Assembly: GCF_048571275.1 (NCBI RefSeq)
Contig: NZ_CP182357.1
Location: 1,860,001-1,924,000 of the forward strand
Direction of reading: 5' to 3'
Length of the DNA: 64,000 nucleotides
Source: Marinarcus sediminis
GTDB taxonomy: Bacteria > Campylobacterota > Campylobacteria > Campylobacterales > Arcobacteraceae
The number at the start of each line of letters is the position of its first letter. The stretch's first letter is position 1. The position numbers and the translations under genes were made by a program. The notes under the pieces were generated by a model that ran no database searches, was not told the origin of the DNA, and saw only the letters and a list, made by a program, of their open reading frames with translations. Below are positions 33,266 to 41,553 of the stretch, piece after piece.

Positions 33266-35599
33266 ATGATTGAACAAGATGAAATAATGACAAATACGAA
33301 TTTAACGGATTTTCCCCCTAAATTGTGGAAACGTTTGTTGATTATTGTGTTTGGTCTGCTTGCATTTATAAGTTATGTTGCTTTGGTATCTTTTAACCTT
33401 ATTCAAGCCAAAGAGCGAGAGTTAGAAACCGCTCATGAGCAACAAACAAGTTTGTCTAAGATTCTTGTCAGTCATGCTGAAGCAACGTTAAAAAAAATTG
33501 ATACAGCCCTTTTATCCGTACAGTTACAACTCTCTGGAAAATCAGAGAAACTTCGACCTGAACCTTTAGAAATGAACGCAATATTGGCTTCACACCTTGC
33601 CTTGATTGGTGAATCTCAAAGTTTACGTGTAGCCAATGCACAAGGGCGATTTATTTATGACGCCAGTGGTATTTTGCACTCTGCAACAATTAATGATAGA
33701 GACTATTTTTTACGTAATCGTGCCAACACTCATGGAGAATTGGTCATATCAAAACCCTTATTTGCGCGAATTACTCACAATTGGGTTGTGACGTTAAGTC
33801 GTCCGATAACCGATGAAAAAGGAGAGTTTGCTGGTTTAATTCAAGCAGCTGTTCGAGCTGAATATTTTCAAAATATGTATGCTTCCCTTGATATGGGTGC
33901 AACTCGCAGTATTACACTATTTGATGATAAATTGCGTATGTTAGCCCGTTTCCCAGCCAAAGATGAACAGTTGGGAAGACCAATTAACAGCTCATTCTTA
34001 CGTGATTTTATTAAAAATGCTGAGACAGAAAAAAACTATACAACTATATCCGCCGTGGATGGTATTGAACGGCATTATATGACTCGAAAAGTAGGGGAAT
34101 ACCCTCTTTATATTGTGGTAGGACATACAACAGAAGATCAATTATCTCAATGGTATCAAGAACTTTATTGGAGTATTGCTGGCGTAGTTGTCTTAGGGGG
34201 AGCATTGTTTGGTTTGATAATTGTTTGGTTAAACAGTTATGACTCAGCACTTGCCCTTGCGAAACGTATGACATCAGCTTATAAAGAGACGGTTGAGCGT
34301 ATTCAGCATATTGCGGAACACGATTCTTTGACTGATTTACCTAACCGTATTTTTCTAGAACAGCATATGACATCCATCATTGCAAAAACAATTGGTCGTC
34401 GAGTGGAACTTGTATTGATGTTTTTGGATTTGGATCATTTTAAAGATGTTAATGATACATTAGGACATGCAGTAGGGGATAAACTTTTAATTCAAGTGGC
34501 AGAACGTTTACAAAAAAACCTTAATGAAGAGGATACAATCAGTCGAGAAGGGGGTGATGAATTTACGGTTTTATTAAAAGGATATTCCAGTCTTGCTCAT
34601 GTGGCTGAAACGGCAAAGCGCTTAATTGAGGCTATCAAACAACCTTTTTTAGTAGACAACCACGAATTTATGATTTCAGCCAGTATTGGTATCAGTGTGT
34701 ATCCTCAAGATGGTGCTGATATTATGACGCTATTAAAGAACGCAGATACAGCCATGTATCAAGCCAAAAGCGATGGTGGAGGGAAATTTCATTTCTTTAA
34801 TGAAGAGATGAATACCAGAGTTCTTAATCGTGTTGCTATGATTACTAACCTAAGACAAGCACTGGAACATGATGAATTTGTATTGCATTATCAGCCACAA
34901 GTAGATGGTGTGAGTGGACGTATAATCGGTGTTGAAGCATTGATTCGTTGGTATCATCCAGAGCAAGGCATTATTCCTCCATTACAATTTATTCCTGCAG
35001 CAGAAGAGAGTGGGTTAATCAATGTTATTGGCGATTGGGTACTCAAACAAGCATGTACTCAATTAAAACAGTGGATGGACTTAGGGTTACGGGAAATCAC
35101 GATGGCAGTCAATATTTCAGCGGTTCAATTGCGTCAATCTGATTTTATGATAAAAGTTCTTGATGCGATGAGCCAATCCAAAATCCCAGCACACTGCTTG
35201 GAATTAGAAATTACAGAAAGTGCACTCATTCGAGATACACAACGAATTGTCAGTATGTTAGAAGAGCTTAGAGATAATGGAATACGCCTCTCAGTTGATG
35301 ATTTTGGAACGGGGTACTCAAGTTTTGGATATTTGAAAAATCTCCCTTTTGACAAAATTAAGATAGACCAATCTTTTGTGCGAGAGCTTCCAGAAAGTGA
35401 AAATGATGCGTCAATCATTCAAGCCATTATTGGCGTTGCGAACAGTTTGAAAATGGAACTTATCGCTGAGGGAGTAGAGACTCAAAAACAACGTGAATTT
35501 TTATTGAATCAAAAATGTCAACAGATGCAAGGGTATTACTTTGGGAAACCTGTATCGGCATCTGAAATGGAAGAGTTATTACGACAAGGCATAGAGTAA
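33266..35599 (+). CDS. Membrane GGDEF-EAL protein with Cache-like sensor
   Basis: A 777-residue inner-membrane bifunctional c-di-GMP protein. Membrane helices lie at about 24-46 and 300-322, with a periplasmic Cache-like sensor between (HSATINDRDYFLRNR, ISKPLF, WVVTLSRPI). The GGDEF domain (about 350-510) has DSLTDLPNR, FLDLDHFKDVNDTLGH and an intact REGGDEF. The EAL domain (about 525-775) has EALIRW, NISAVQL, ELEITESAL, DDFGTGYSS, KIDQSF and AEGVETQ, so it looks active. Which activity dominates cannot be read. An alternative start is the ATG at 33290. Base composition is somewhat higher in G+C than its neighbours, suggesting acquisition. Confidence 0.93.
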   Translation: MIEQDEIMTNTNLTDFPPKLWKRLLIIVFGLLAFISYVALVSFNLIQAKERELETAHEQQTSLSKILVSHAEATLKKIDTALLSVQLQLSGKSEKLRPEPLEMNAILASHLALIGESQSLRVANAQGRFIYDASGILHSATINDRDYFLRNRANTHGELVISKPLFARITHNWVVTLSRPITDEKGEFAGLIQAAVRAEYFQNMYASLDMGATRSITLFDDKLRMLARFPAKDEQLGRPINSSFLRDFIKNAETEKNYTTISAVDGIERHYMTRKVGEYPLYIVVGHTTEDQLSQWYQELYWSIAGVVVLGGALFGLIIVWLNSYDSALALAKRMTSAYKETVERIQHIAEHDSLTDLPNRIFLEQHMTSIIAKTIGRRVELVLMFLDLDHFKDVNDTLGHAVGDKLLIQVAERLQKNLNEEDTISREGGDEFTVLLKGYSSLAHVAETAKRLIEAIKQPFLVDNHEFMISASIGISVYPQDGADIMTLLKNADTAMYQAKSDGGGKFHFFNEEMNTRVLNRVAMITNLRQALEHDEFVLHYQPQVDGVSGRIIGVEALIRWYHPEQGIIPPLQFIPAAEESGLINVIGDWVLKQACTQLKQWMDLGLREITMAVNISAVQLRQSDFMIKVLDAMSQSKIPAHCLELEITESALIRDTQRIVSMLEELRDNGIRLSVDDFGTGYSSFGYLKNLPFDKIKIDQSFVRELPESENDASIIQAIIGVANSLKMELIAEGVETQKQREFLLNQKCQQMQGYYFGKPVSASEMEELLRQGIE

Positions 35600-35644
35600 A
35601 ATCATTGGGGTTGAAATACCTATTTTTAGTCTATATCTAAGAGA

Positions 35645-37141
35645 TTATATTGGTAAAATAATAAAGAATTTTGCACCTGTATACATTTTATTATTAAATT
35701 CGATATTCTCATTTTTAACAACAATTTGCCCTGAAAAATGTTCACGAATGATTTTTGAACTCATATACAATCCAATGCCTGTACCTTGACTTTTATGTTT
35801 TGTTGTAAAATATGGGTCAAATATTTTGTCAATTATATCTTTATGAATTCCACCTCCATTATCTTGTATGGTAATGGTTATTTTGCTGTTTTCTTTGAAA
35901 AATTTTACCTCTATTACTTTTTGATCTATGTGGTTTTCATTTAATATATCTTTTGCATTGTTCAGAATGTTGATAAAAACTTGAGCCAACTCATTGATGA
36001 CACCATGAAGAAACAATTCATCTTCAGAAGGGGTAATATTGAGCGTAATATAATGGTTTTTCAAAGATGCTAAGACAATATCCAAAGATTTATTTAACGC
36101 AGTTTCAATGCTAAAGTACTCTTTTTTAGTGCTGTGATCTTTGATATAATCTCTAAAATCATCAATGGTATTACTCAAGTAAGTCGCATATTTTATCACA
36201 CTGTCTGACGTCTTTTCAATCTCTTTATCTTCTAAAAGATTTAACTCTTTTTTGAGTTTTAAACTGCTCATTTGAACCGTAATTGCATTTAAAGGTTGTC
36301 GCCATTGATGGGCAATGTTATTGAGCATTTCACCTATGATTGCCATTCTTGATTGATGTTTAAGAAGGATATCTTGTTCATGATTTTTCTCAACTTGTGA
36401 TTTTAATTTTTGAGATAAATTTTTTTCTTTTTTATTTAAATATTTCAAATCGATGATGTTTTTTTCTATATTTTTTGCCATAAGATTAAAAGACTTTTGC
36501 AGTTCAAATGTCTCTTTACTGTCGCCCAAATTGATTCTTTGTGAGTAATCTCCATGGGCAATGGCATCTGCACTGTGGGTTAATTGAACCAGATTTTTTA
36601 TAATCCATTTACTGACAGTTATAAGGAAAAATGCCGAGAGGAGCAGTTCTATTAACGCAATAATAATGCTTCGAATAATCATCTCTTTTTTGGCTTGAAT
36701 ATAAAACTTGGTAGAAAGACCCAAATAGACTTTTCCTAATGATTGAGAAAAGAGTGTAATGGGAATATTGGTATCGAATCTTCCATCTTCAAGGGAGTTT
36801 TTACTAAAAGGGTCTGCTTCTTTTTGTGGTAAATTTGAACAATCATCCCATCCAACAGTTGTTACACAATTATTTTGATTATCTATAACGGCCAAATAAT
36901 CTATGGTTTGAATTTTTTTGGTCTCTTTTAATATGGCATCAATTGTTGCATAATCCATTTGAACAAGAGGTGCAACTAAGGCACTTTTTAATAATATTTC
37001 TTGTTCTCTTAATCTGATATTTGTTTGAGTTGATAAGTTTGTTTCGAGTTGATTTACATTTTTTATTACCATTAAGGTAAGCATCAAACTCTCAATAAAT
37101 AAACTGGCAATTACCCATTTCCAAGATAAAGATAATCTCAT
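35645..37141 (-). CDS. Sensor histidine kinase with HAMP domain
   Basis: A 498-residue membrane kinase. It has a membrane helix at about 9-26, a periplasmic domain of about 120 residues with a Cys pair (NQNNCVTTVGWDDC), a second helix near 152-175, a HAMP domain, the phosphoacceptor HQWRQPLN near residue 280 and a full HATPase domain (INILNNAKD, IQDNGGGIHKDI, GTGIGLYMSS). Its start abuts the stop of the upstream periplasmic binding protein gene, so the pair is almost surely one sensory unit in which the binding protein presents a ligand to the kinase. No response regulator gene is adjacent, so the output partner is elsewhere. Confidence 0.93.
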   Translation of the reverse strand: MRLSLSWKWVIASLFIESLMLTLMVIKNVNQLETNLSTQTNIRLREQEILLKSALVAPLVQMDYATIDAILKETKKIQTIDYLAVIDNQNNCVTTVGWDDCSNLPQKEADPFSKNSLEDGRFDTNIPITLFSQSLGKVYLGLSTKFYIQAKKEMIIRSIIIALIELLLSAFFLITVSKWIIKNLVQLTHSADAIAHGDYSQRINLGDSKETFELQKSFNLMAKNIEKNIIDLKYLNKKEKNLSQKLKSQVEKNHEQDILLKHQSRMAIIGEMLNNIAHQWRQPLNAITVQMSSLKLKKELNLLEDKEIEKTSDSVIKYATYLSNTIDDFRDYIKDHSTKKEYFSIETALNKSLDIVLASLKNHYITLNITPSEDELFLHGVINELAQVFINILNNAKDILNENHIDQKVIEVKFFKENSKITITIQDNGGGIHKDIIDKIFDPYFTTKHKSQGTGIGLYMSSKIIREHFSGQIVVKNENIEFNNKMYTGAKFFIILPI

Positions 37142-37963
37142 CTATTTATATAACCTCTTCATTGTTTTTTCTACAATTGAGTTAAGGTTATTTAAGTCTT
37201 TTGGATTGATTTTTTTGAAGCCTTCAAGTTTTGTGATTTCCAAGTGTTTTTTCCCTTCAGGAGATTTTGAAAAAGCATCCAATGCTGTTTCCCACTCTTT
37301 TAAAGTAATGCCATCAGTAGTTTTTGCTAAGTATATTCTGCTTGGCTTTGGATTACTTTGATATATGACATGAACTGAGTCTTTGTTTTTCTTTGTGATG
37401 AGTTTGATATAATTTGGCAAAGACATAATGATCATATCGGCATTATTGTTTAAAAGTATAGATATTGAACTGTCTGTTGCACTGGTATAGGTATAGTTGA
37501 CTTTCCCTCCATCTTCAAACCCTTTTTTTTCTAACCATTCTTGCGCATCTAAGGTGGGGAAAGAGACGGGATCTAATCCAATCACATGAAGTGGCAGTTT
37601 TTTGCTTTCTAATATACTTTCATTGGTTGCTAAAAGAATGGTTGAAAGACCTTTGGTATAAGTCATTATAGGAGTATATCCCCCTAATCTTTGAGCTAGA
37701 ACGGCTAAATTTGGTGAGGTTAAAATTAAATCATAATAGGTTCCCGTGTTTGAACGTTTTGTAAATTCACTGAAGTTTTTTGCCGTTAAAATTTGAACAG
37801 ATCGTTTAAAGTAATTCTCTAAAAAAAGTCTTAAATCTTGGTGCGATTGTAAAATAACTCTTGTTGATGAGTGTGGAGCAATGCCAATTCTAATTGGATT
37901 TTCTTTTGCATAAGAAAAACTTGACATAACAAAAATTGCCAAAAGGAATAGTTTGAGTTTCAT
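37142..37963 (-). CDS. PhnD-like periplasmic substrate-binding protein
   Basis: A 273-residue protein with a Sec signal peptide (MKLKLFLLAIFVMSSFSYA). The mature part follows the PhnD/phosphonate- and phosphite-binding fold: IRIGIAPHSSTR, LTSPNLAVLAQRLGGYTPI, STILLATNESIL, LPLHVIGLDPVSFPTLDAQ and a C-terminal helical tail. PhnD-type proteins usually serve ABC importers, but no permease or ATPase gene is nearby. Instead the gene runs straight into a histidine kinase gene, so here it probably works as a sensor partner. The ligand is unknown; it could be a phosphorus oxyanion or an oxidised or toxic compound. AGGAGATAAT precedes the ATG. Confidence 0.87.
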   Translation of the reverse strand: MKLKLFLLAIFVMSSFSYAKENPIRIGIAPHSSTRVILQSHQDLRLFLENYFKRSVQILTAKNFSEFTKRSNTGTYYDLILTSPNLAVLAQRLGGYTPIMTYTKGLSTILLATNESILESKKLPLHVIGLDPVSFPTLDAQEWLEKKGFEDGGKVNYTYTSATDSSISILLNNNADMIIMSLPNYIKLITKKNKDSVHVIYQSNPKPSRIYLAKTTDGITLKEWETALDAFSKSPEGKKHLEITKLEGFKKINPKDLNNLNSIVEKTMKRLYK

Positions 37964-38175
37964 ATTATCTCCACCAAAAAAATGTTACATTATTATAACA
38001 TAGAATAATATTGTTATTTATTAACTGTTTTTTTCACACAGAAGAGACATTGAAGCACTGAGTATGTATTAATTGAAAATTATAATGTGGATATAACAAT
38101 AAAATTTATAGAAGTTAAAAAAGATAAAGCTATAATTCTTAGACAAACCGAATTTTATTTTGAAAAGGATATTGT

Positions 38176-38796
38176 ATTTCAGATTTTTTACACAATGCAA
38201 TTGAGTCTCTTAATGTTATAACAACTTATGAAGCCGTAGCAATGCTTTTAGCAATTGCATATATTTTTCTTGCGATTAAACAAAGTCTTTGGTGTTGGCC
38301 TGCAGCGTTTATTTCAACACTGATTTATACCCTTTTATTTTTTGATGTCTCTTTGCTTATGGACTCTTTTTTAAATGCCTATTATCTTATCATGGCACTG
38401 TATGGTTGGTACTCATGGAGATATGGGGGGAAACACGAAAATCAAGAGCTTGAAGTGACTACATACGGCGTTGCTAAAAACATGAAAATTATCTTGTTTC
38501 TTACACTGCTTTCATTGATAGTTGGTTATCTTATGGCAAATTACACAACGGCTGATTTTGCGTACATGGACTCTTTTACAACACTCTTTGCCCTTTTTGC
38601 AACTTACATGCTTGCAAAAAAAGTTTTAGAAAATTGGATTTACTGGATGATTATTGATGCTGTTTCTATTTATATATACATTCAAAAAGGGCTGAATTTG
38701 ACAGCGGTTTTGTTTGTCATTTATACGGTTTTAGCTTTTGTTGCTTATCAAAAATGGAAAGAAGAGTATGACAATAGAGAAATTAAAAGCGTATAA
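38176..38796 (+). CDS. pnuC: PnuC-family vitamin/nucleoside transporter, probable ATT start
   Basis: A seven-helix inner-membrane transporter of the PnuC family (KQSLWCWPAAFISTLIY, LIMALYGWYSWRYG, WIYWMIIDAVSIYIY). These facilitate uptake of nicotinamide riboside or, in the PnuT branch, thiamine. The first ATG (38242) has no ribosome site and falls after the expected start. The frame stays open upstream to a TGA at 38161 with no ATG, GTG or TTG. AAAAGG at 38164-38168 is placed correctly for an ATT at 38176, giving a natural N-terminus (SDFLHNAIESLNVITTYEAVA). It overlaps the downstream kinase gene by 29 bases. If ATT is wrong, the start is 38242. Confidence 0.8.
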   Translation: MSDFLHNAIESLNVITTYEAVAMLLAIAYIFLAIKQSLWCWPAAFISTLIYTLLFFDVSLLMDSFLNAYYLIMALYGWYSWRYGGKHENQELEVTTYGVAKNMKIILFLTLLSLIVGYLMANYTTADFAYMDSFTTLFALFATYMLAKKVLENWIYWMIIDAVSIYIYIQKGLNLTAVLFVIYTVLAFVAYQKWKEEYDNREIKSV

Positions 38797-39538
38797 AATA
38801 TTTAAAGGTGAAACCCTTTTAAGCCTTAAATTGCTTAAAAATCAAGGTTATTGCAATATAAATTATCGGCTGAAGACATCTCAAAAAAGCTACCTTATAC
38901 GCACATTTAAACGTGATGAAACGGTCAATATTAACCGTGAATTTGAGTTTAAAACGCAACAAAAAGCGTACAAAAAAAAGCTCGCAGCACAACCTTTGTT
39001 TTTAAACAGTGATGAAAACTTCATGGTGTGTGAGTTTTTAAAAGGGAAACATAAAAAAAGTATTTGTATTCAAGAGATAAAACAGTTAGGTAAAATGGTT
39101 AAAAAACTGCACAGTATAAAAAGTGATGAAAAACCGTATGATTTTAAAAAAGCATTAATGCCTTATAAAAAGGCTCTTAATAGCCAAGAAGCACGAAAAA
39201 GTATTCATATTTGTCAAAGAGAACTTAACTCACTTAACAAACATAAAAAAATATGGGTAACAACACATCATGATTTAAATCCCAGAAATATTCTTTTTCA
39301 TAAAAAAAGTATCAAATTTATTGATTGGGAATATGCAGGTGTCAATGATGCCTTTTTTGATTTGGCAACGTTATGTTTTGAATTTGGATTCAATAAAAAA
39401 GAGGAAAAAGTGCTCTTAAAAAGTTATCAAAACAAAACCAATAAAAAAGATATACATAAGCTTCACTCTTATATGGTTCTTTACAAACATATATGCAAGT
39501 TGTGGTTTATGCATTTGGTATCAACGTCACAAAATTAA
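38768..39538 (+). CDS. Aminoglycoside-phosphotransferase/choline-kinase-like kinase
   Basis: About 256 residues of the APH/ChoK fold. YCNINYRLKTSQKSYLIRTF holds the ATP-site Lys, VTTHHDLNPRNILF is the Brenner catalytic loop (H-D-x-N), and FIDWEYAGVNDAFFDLA the metal-binding Asp. The ATG at 38768 with AAAGAAGAG upstream is preferred to the ORF start at 38738. The 29-base overlap with pnuC implies coupled translation and a shared substrate: the kinase probably traps what PnuC imports, which would be nicotinamide riboside or thiamine. ThiK-type thiamine kinases and choline kinases both share this fold. I cannot pick between these from sequence. Confidence 0.85.
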   Translation: MTIEKLKAYKIFKGETLLSLKLLKNQGYCNINYRLKTSQKSYLIRTFKRDETVNINREFEFKTQQKAYKKKLAAQPLFLNSDENFMVCEFLKGKHKKSICIQEIKQLGKMVKKLHSIKSDEKPYDFKKALMPYKKALNSQEARKSIHICQRELNSLNKHKKIWVTTHHDLNPRNILFHKKSIKFIDWEYAGVNDAFFDLATLCFEFGFNKKEEKVLLKSYQNKTNKKDIHKLHSYMVLYKHICKLWFMHLVSTSQN

Positions 39539-39599
39539 GCTTTTTTTCAATACAATGCAGTGGTTTAAGAATGATTTCAATTGAGTTTTGCTTGTTCTT

Positions 39600-39744
39600 A
39601 TGCTAGGAACAGGTGTGTTATATCGTGTATCGGTAGCTTTATTTGTCGGTATGCCAAGAGAAGCTTAGTTTGGACATTCAAAAGTTTTTTGCAGGCAGTT
39701 TTGCTGTGCTTGGTTTAAAACTGGCGTTTAGAGAACGGACATAA
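39600..39744 (+). pseudogene. Decayed C-terminus of a LysE/RhtB-family exporter
   Basis: Two frames, offset by one base, read LGTGVLYRVSVALFVGMPRE and, after a TAG, LDIQKFFAGSFAVLGLKLAF then RERT and stop. Together they follow the end of RhtB-type exporters (aromatic-SVAL-F, then a Gly-rich final helix). The first two thirds are missing. An intact family member lies at 41554. Confidence 0.5.
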
Positions 39745-39768
39745 TATGTCGTTATATCAAGGATCAAA

Positions 39769-40215
39769 ATGGTTTTTCATATCTGTGAGAAAATTATAGC
39801 ACGAAGAAGATATACACCAATGTATGCAATAGCAATCATAGTTGTTGCATTCATACTGTATGCTTATTTTAATCAAAAAGAGAATACAGATTGGACAATG
39901 GTGATTGTATTTTCATCTGTAACAGTGATTACTGCTGGCAGTTTAATATTTGATGCATACAGAGATATTAACAATATGAAACAAACTTCGCTTTACATTA
40001 CGGCAAATGGAATATGTGTGGATAATCAAAATGAAAATGTTATTCTCCCTTTTGATCGAATAAAAAAAATTAAAACAGTATATAAAAACGGAGAAATTAA
40101 AAAACTTATAGTACAAACAAAATTAAATATAACACATGATTATTCAGGATTTGAGAATTTAAATGATTTTAACCATGAGTTAAAAAAAGTTTTAAACAAA
40201 GAATTATGGGAATAA
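39769..40215 (+). CDS. Small membrane protein with PH-like cytoplasmic part
   Basis: A 148-residue protein with two membrane helices (about residues 19-36 and 44-64) followed by a soluble beta-rich region (SLYITANGICVDNQNENVIL, PFDRIKKIKTVYKNGEIKKL) that looks like the PH/YdbT-like domains of small bacterial membrane proteins. No catalytic motif is seen. The start at 39769 lies after AAGGATCAAA. A later ATG (39821) would lose the first residues but keep both helices. Function unknown. Confidence 0.65.
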   Translation: MVFHICEKIIARRRYTPMYAIAIIVVAFILYAYFNQKENTDWTMVIVFSSVTVITAGSLIFDAYRDINNMKQTSLYITANGICVDNQNENVILPFDRIKKIKTVYKNGEIKKLIVQTKLNITHDYSGFENLNDFNHELKKVLNKELWE

Positions 40216-40388
40216 TAAAGAACAATTCATGGTGAGAATAAATAGGTATTTAGCTACTTAATAGGCACTGCTTAAAAAATAATCTTTATTCATTTAACCT
40301 TACAGACAAAATAATCTGCTAAGATAGTTTTAAAGCAGCAAATGGCATTTAGCCCTTAAGATGCCTTATACCTGAAAGAGGAGGATAC

Positions 40389-40535
40389 ATGGCCAAAATA
40401 AATTACAATTATGAAAAACGTGCTCGAGAGATAGAAAAACAGAAGAAAAAAGAAGAAAAAATTAAGAAAAAAGAAGCACTCAATAAGAGTGAAACAGCGG
40501 AAGAGACTTCTGCCCTTGTTGATAAAAAACAATAA
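40389..40535 (+). CDS. Small Lys/Glu-rich protein, 48 residues
   Basis: It begins MAKINYNYEKRAREIEKQKK and continues as a charged helix. Short proteins with the MAKINYNFEKRQKE start are common hypothetical proteins in Proteobacteria. The ribosome site GAGGAGG six bases before the ATG is strong, and a terminator follows at 40545, so it is a real single-gene unit. Function unknown. Confidence 0.75.
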   Translation: MAKINYNYEKRAREIEKQKKKEEKIKKKEALNKSETAEETSALVDKKQ

Positions 40536-40544
40536 AGATATATA

Positions 40545-40566
40545 GGGAGTAAATCTACTCCCTTTC
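40545..40566. terminator. Bidirectional terminator between convergent genes
   Basis: GGGAGTA - AATC - TACTCCC stem-loop followed by TTTCC on the plus strand. It lies between the 48-residue gene and the lysine-rich HTH gene, which point toward each other. Confidence 0.85.
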
Positions 40567-40570
40567 CAAA

Positions 40571-41218
40571 TTATTTTTTACTTTTTTTACTGCTTTTTTT
40601 CTTTGAAACTTTTTTCGCTTTGGGAGATTTGAGTTTTTTAGCTGCTTTGAGTTTTTTCTTTTTGCTCTCTTTTTTCTTTGTCTCTTTTTTACTTTTTTTT
40701 ACTTTTGGAGAGTCGGTTGTTTTACTCTTTTTAGCCGTTTTTATCTTCTTTTTTTTAGGCTCTTTTTTCTTGGACATTTTTTTTATTTTTGGAACTTTTA
40801 CTTTTTTCTTTTTTTTAGTTTCCAGTACAATTTGAGGGATTTTCTCTGTGATGGTTTCTTCTGCATTTACAACTTCTATTATGGGTTGGGTATCCACGAG
40901 ATATTCGTTTTTTATAACTTGGGTATCCTCTGTTGCAGTGATTTCATCTATTTTTTTGATAATATCTGTTACAGGTGTCGTATTCTCTTTTAATACAACA
41001 AGTTCAGCAGGGAAAAATGCTATACCTATGGATTTATACTTTGTAAGAACATATCTGACTTGTCCCACACTCAACGTTGAACTCTCAGCTGTTTTAGCAT
41101 GACTGATTCCTTCATCTAACAACAGTAAAGCTTTTGCTCTTTTTGCATCAATAGAAGTACCTGTTTTAGCAATGTTTTCACATATTGCTTTGTCGTTTTG
41201 GCTCAGTAGATTTGACAT
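40571..41218 (-). CDS. HTH protein with histone-H1-like lysine-rich tail
   Basis: A 215-residue protein. Residues 1-70 form a homeodomain-like helix-turn-helix related to the N-terminal part of IS630-type transposases (AKRAKALLLLDEGISHAKTA, then LSVGQVRYVLTKYKSIG). Residues 70-125 are an acidic Thr/Ile/Glu linker. From about 130 to the end the chain is almost only Lys, Ser, Ala and Pro, with KKKxKxAKKxKxxxS units repeated, like histone H1 tails and the chlamydial/bordetella H1-like proteins. No transposase catalytic domain is present. I infer a nucleoid-associated or chromatin-compacting protein. AAGGAAATACG lies upstream of the ATG. Confidence 0.78.
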   Translation of the reverse strand: MSNLLSQNDKAICENIAKTGTSIDAKRAKALLLLDEGISHAKTAESSTLSVGQVRYVLTKYKSIGIAFFPAELVVLKENTTPVTDIIKKIDEITATEDTQVIKNEYLVDTQPIIEVVNAEETITEKIPQIVLETKKKKKVKVPKIKKMSKKKEPKKKKIKTAKKSKTTDSPKVKKSKKETKKKESKKKKLKAAKKLKSPKAKKVSKKKSSKKSKK

Positions 41219-41553
41219 CGTATTTCCTTAAAATAAGTATTATAGCGCTGTGATAAAATAAGACAATTGTTGCACCTAGAAATGATATATACTATTTGTA
41301 CATTGAAACTTTCTCGTAAAATAAAAATAAGAAATATCGGATACGGCTATATTATATATCCTAAATACTTAAAAATAGAAATATTTCTTTGTTACCAAAG
41401 GGTAACTTTAGAAAAGAGTAGTCGAGCATAATAGAGTCAGATGACTCTTTTTAAGGCTTTAATAGAGATAAAGAGGAGATTATTATTTTCCGTAAATTAA
41501 GGCTTTTTTATATAAAATAAATTCTTAAAAATTGAAAAAATAGGAATTGAAAT
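41219..41553 (+). other. Intergenic region with an orphan terminator-like hairpin
   Basis: 335 bases without a gene. GAGTCA-GA-TGACTC followed by TTTTT lies at 41434-41452, and a GTTACC/GGTAAC hairpin at 41391-41406. Since no plus-strand gene ends here, these may end a small RNA starting after a TATACT box near 41292-41297. The rest is A+T rich and includes the promoter of the LysE gene. Confidence 0.4.

Noticed and set aside
38050..38075. CACTGAGTATG before pnuC considered as a thiamine riboswitch box
   Set aside because: The rest of the TPP riboswitch consensus is absent.
40571..41218. HTH protein considered as an IS630 transposase
   Set aside because: Only the HTH is present; the DDE catalytic domain is missing and replaced by a Lys-rich tail, and no terminal inverted repeats were seen.
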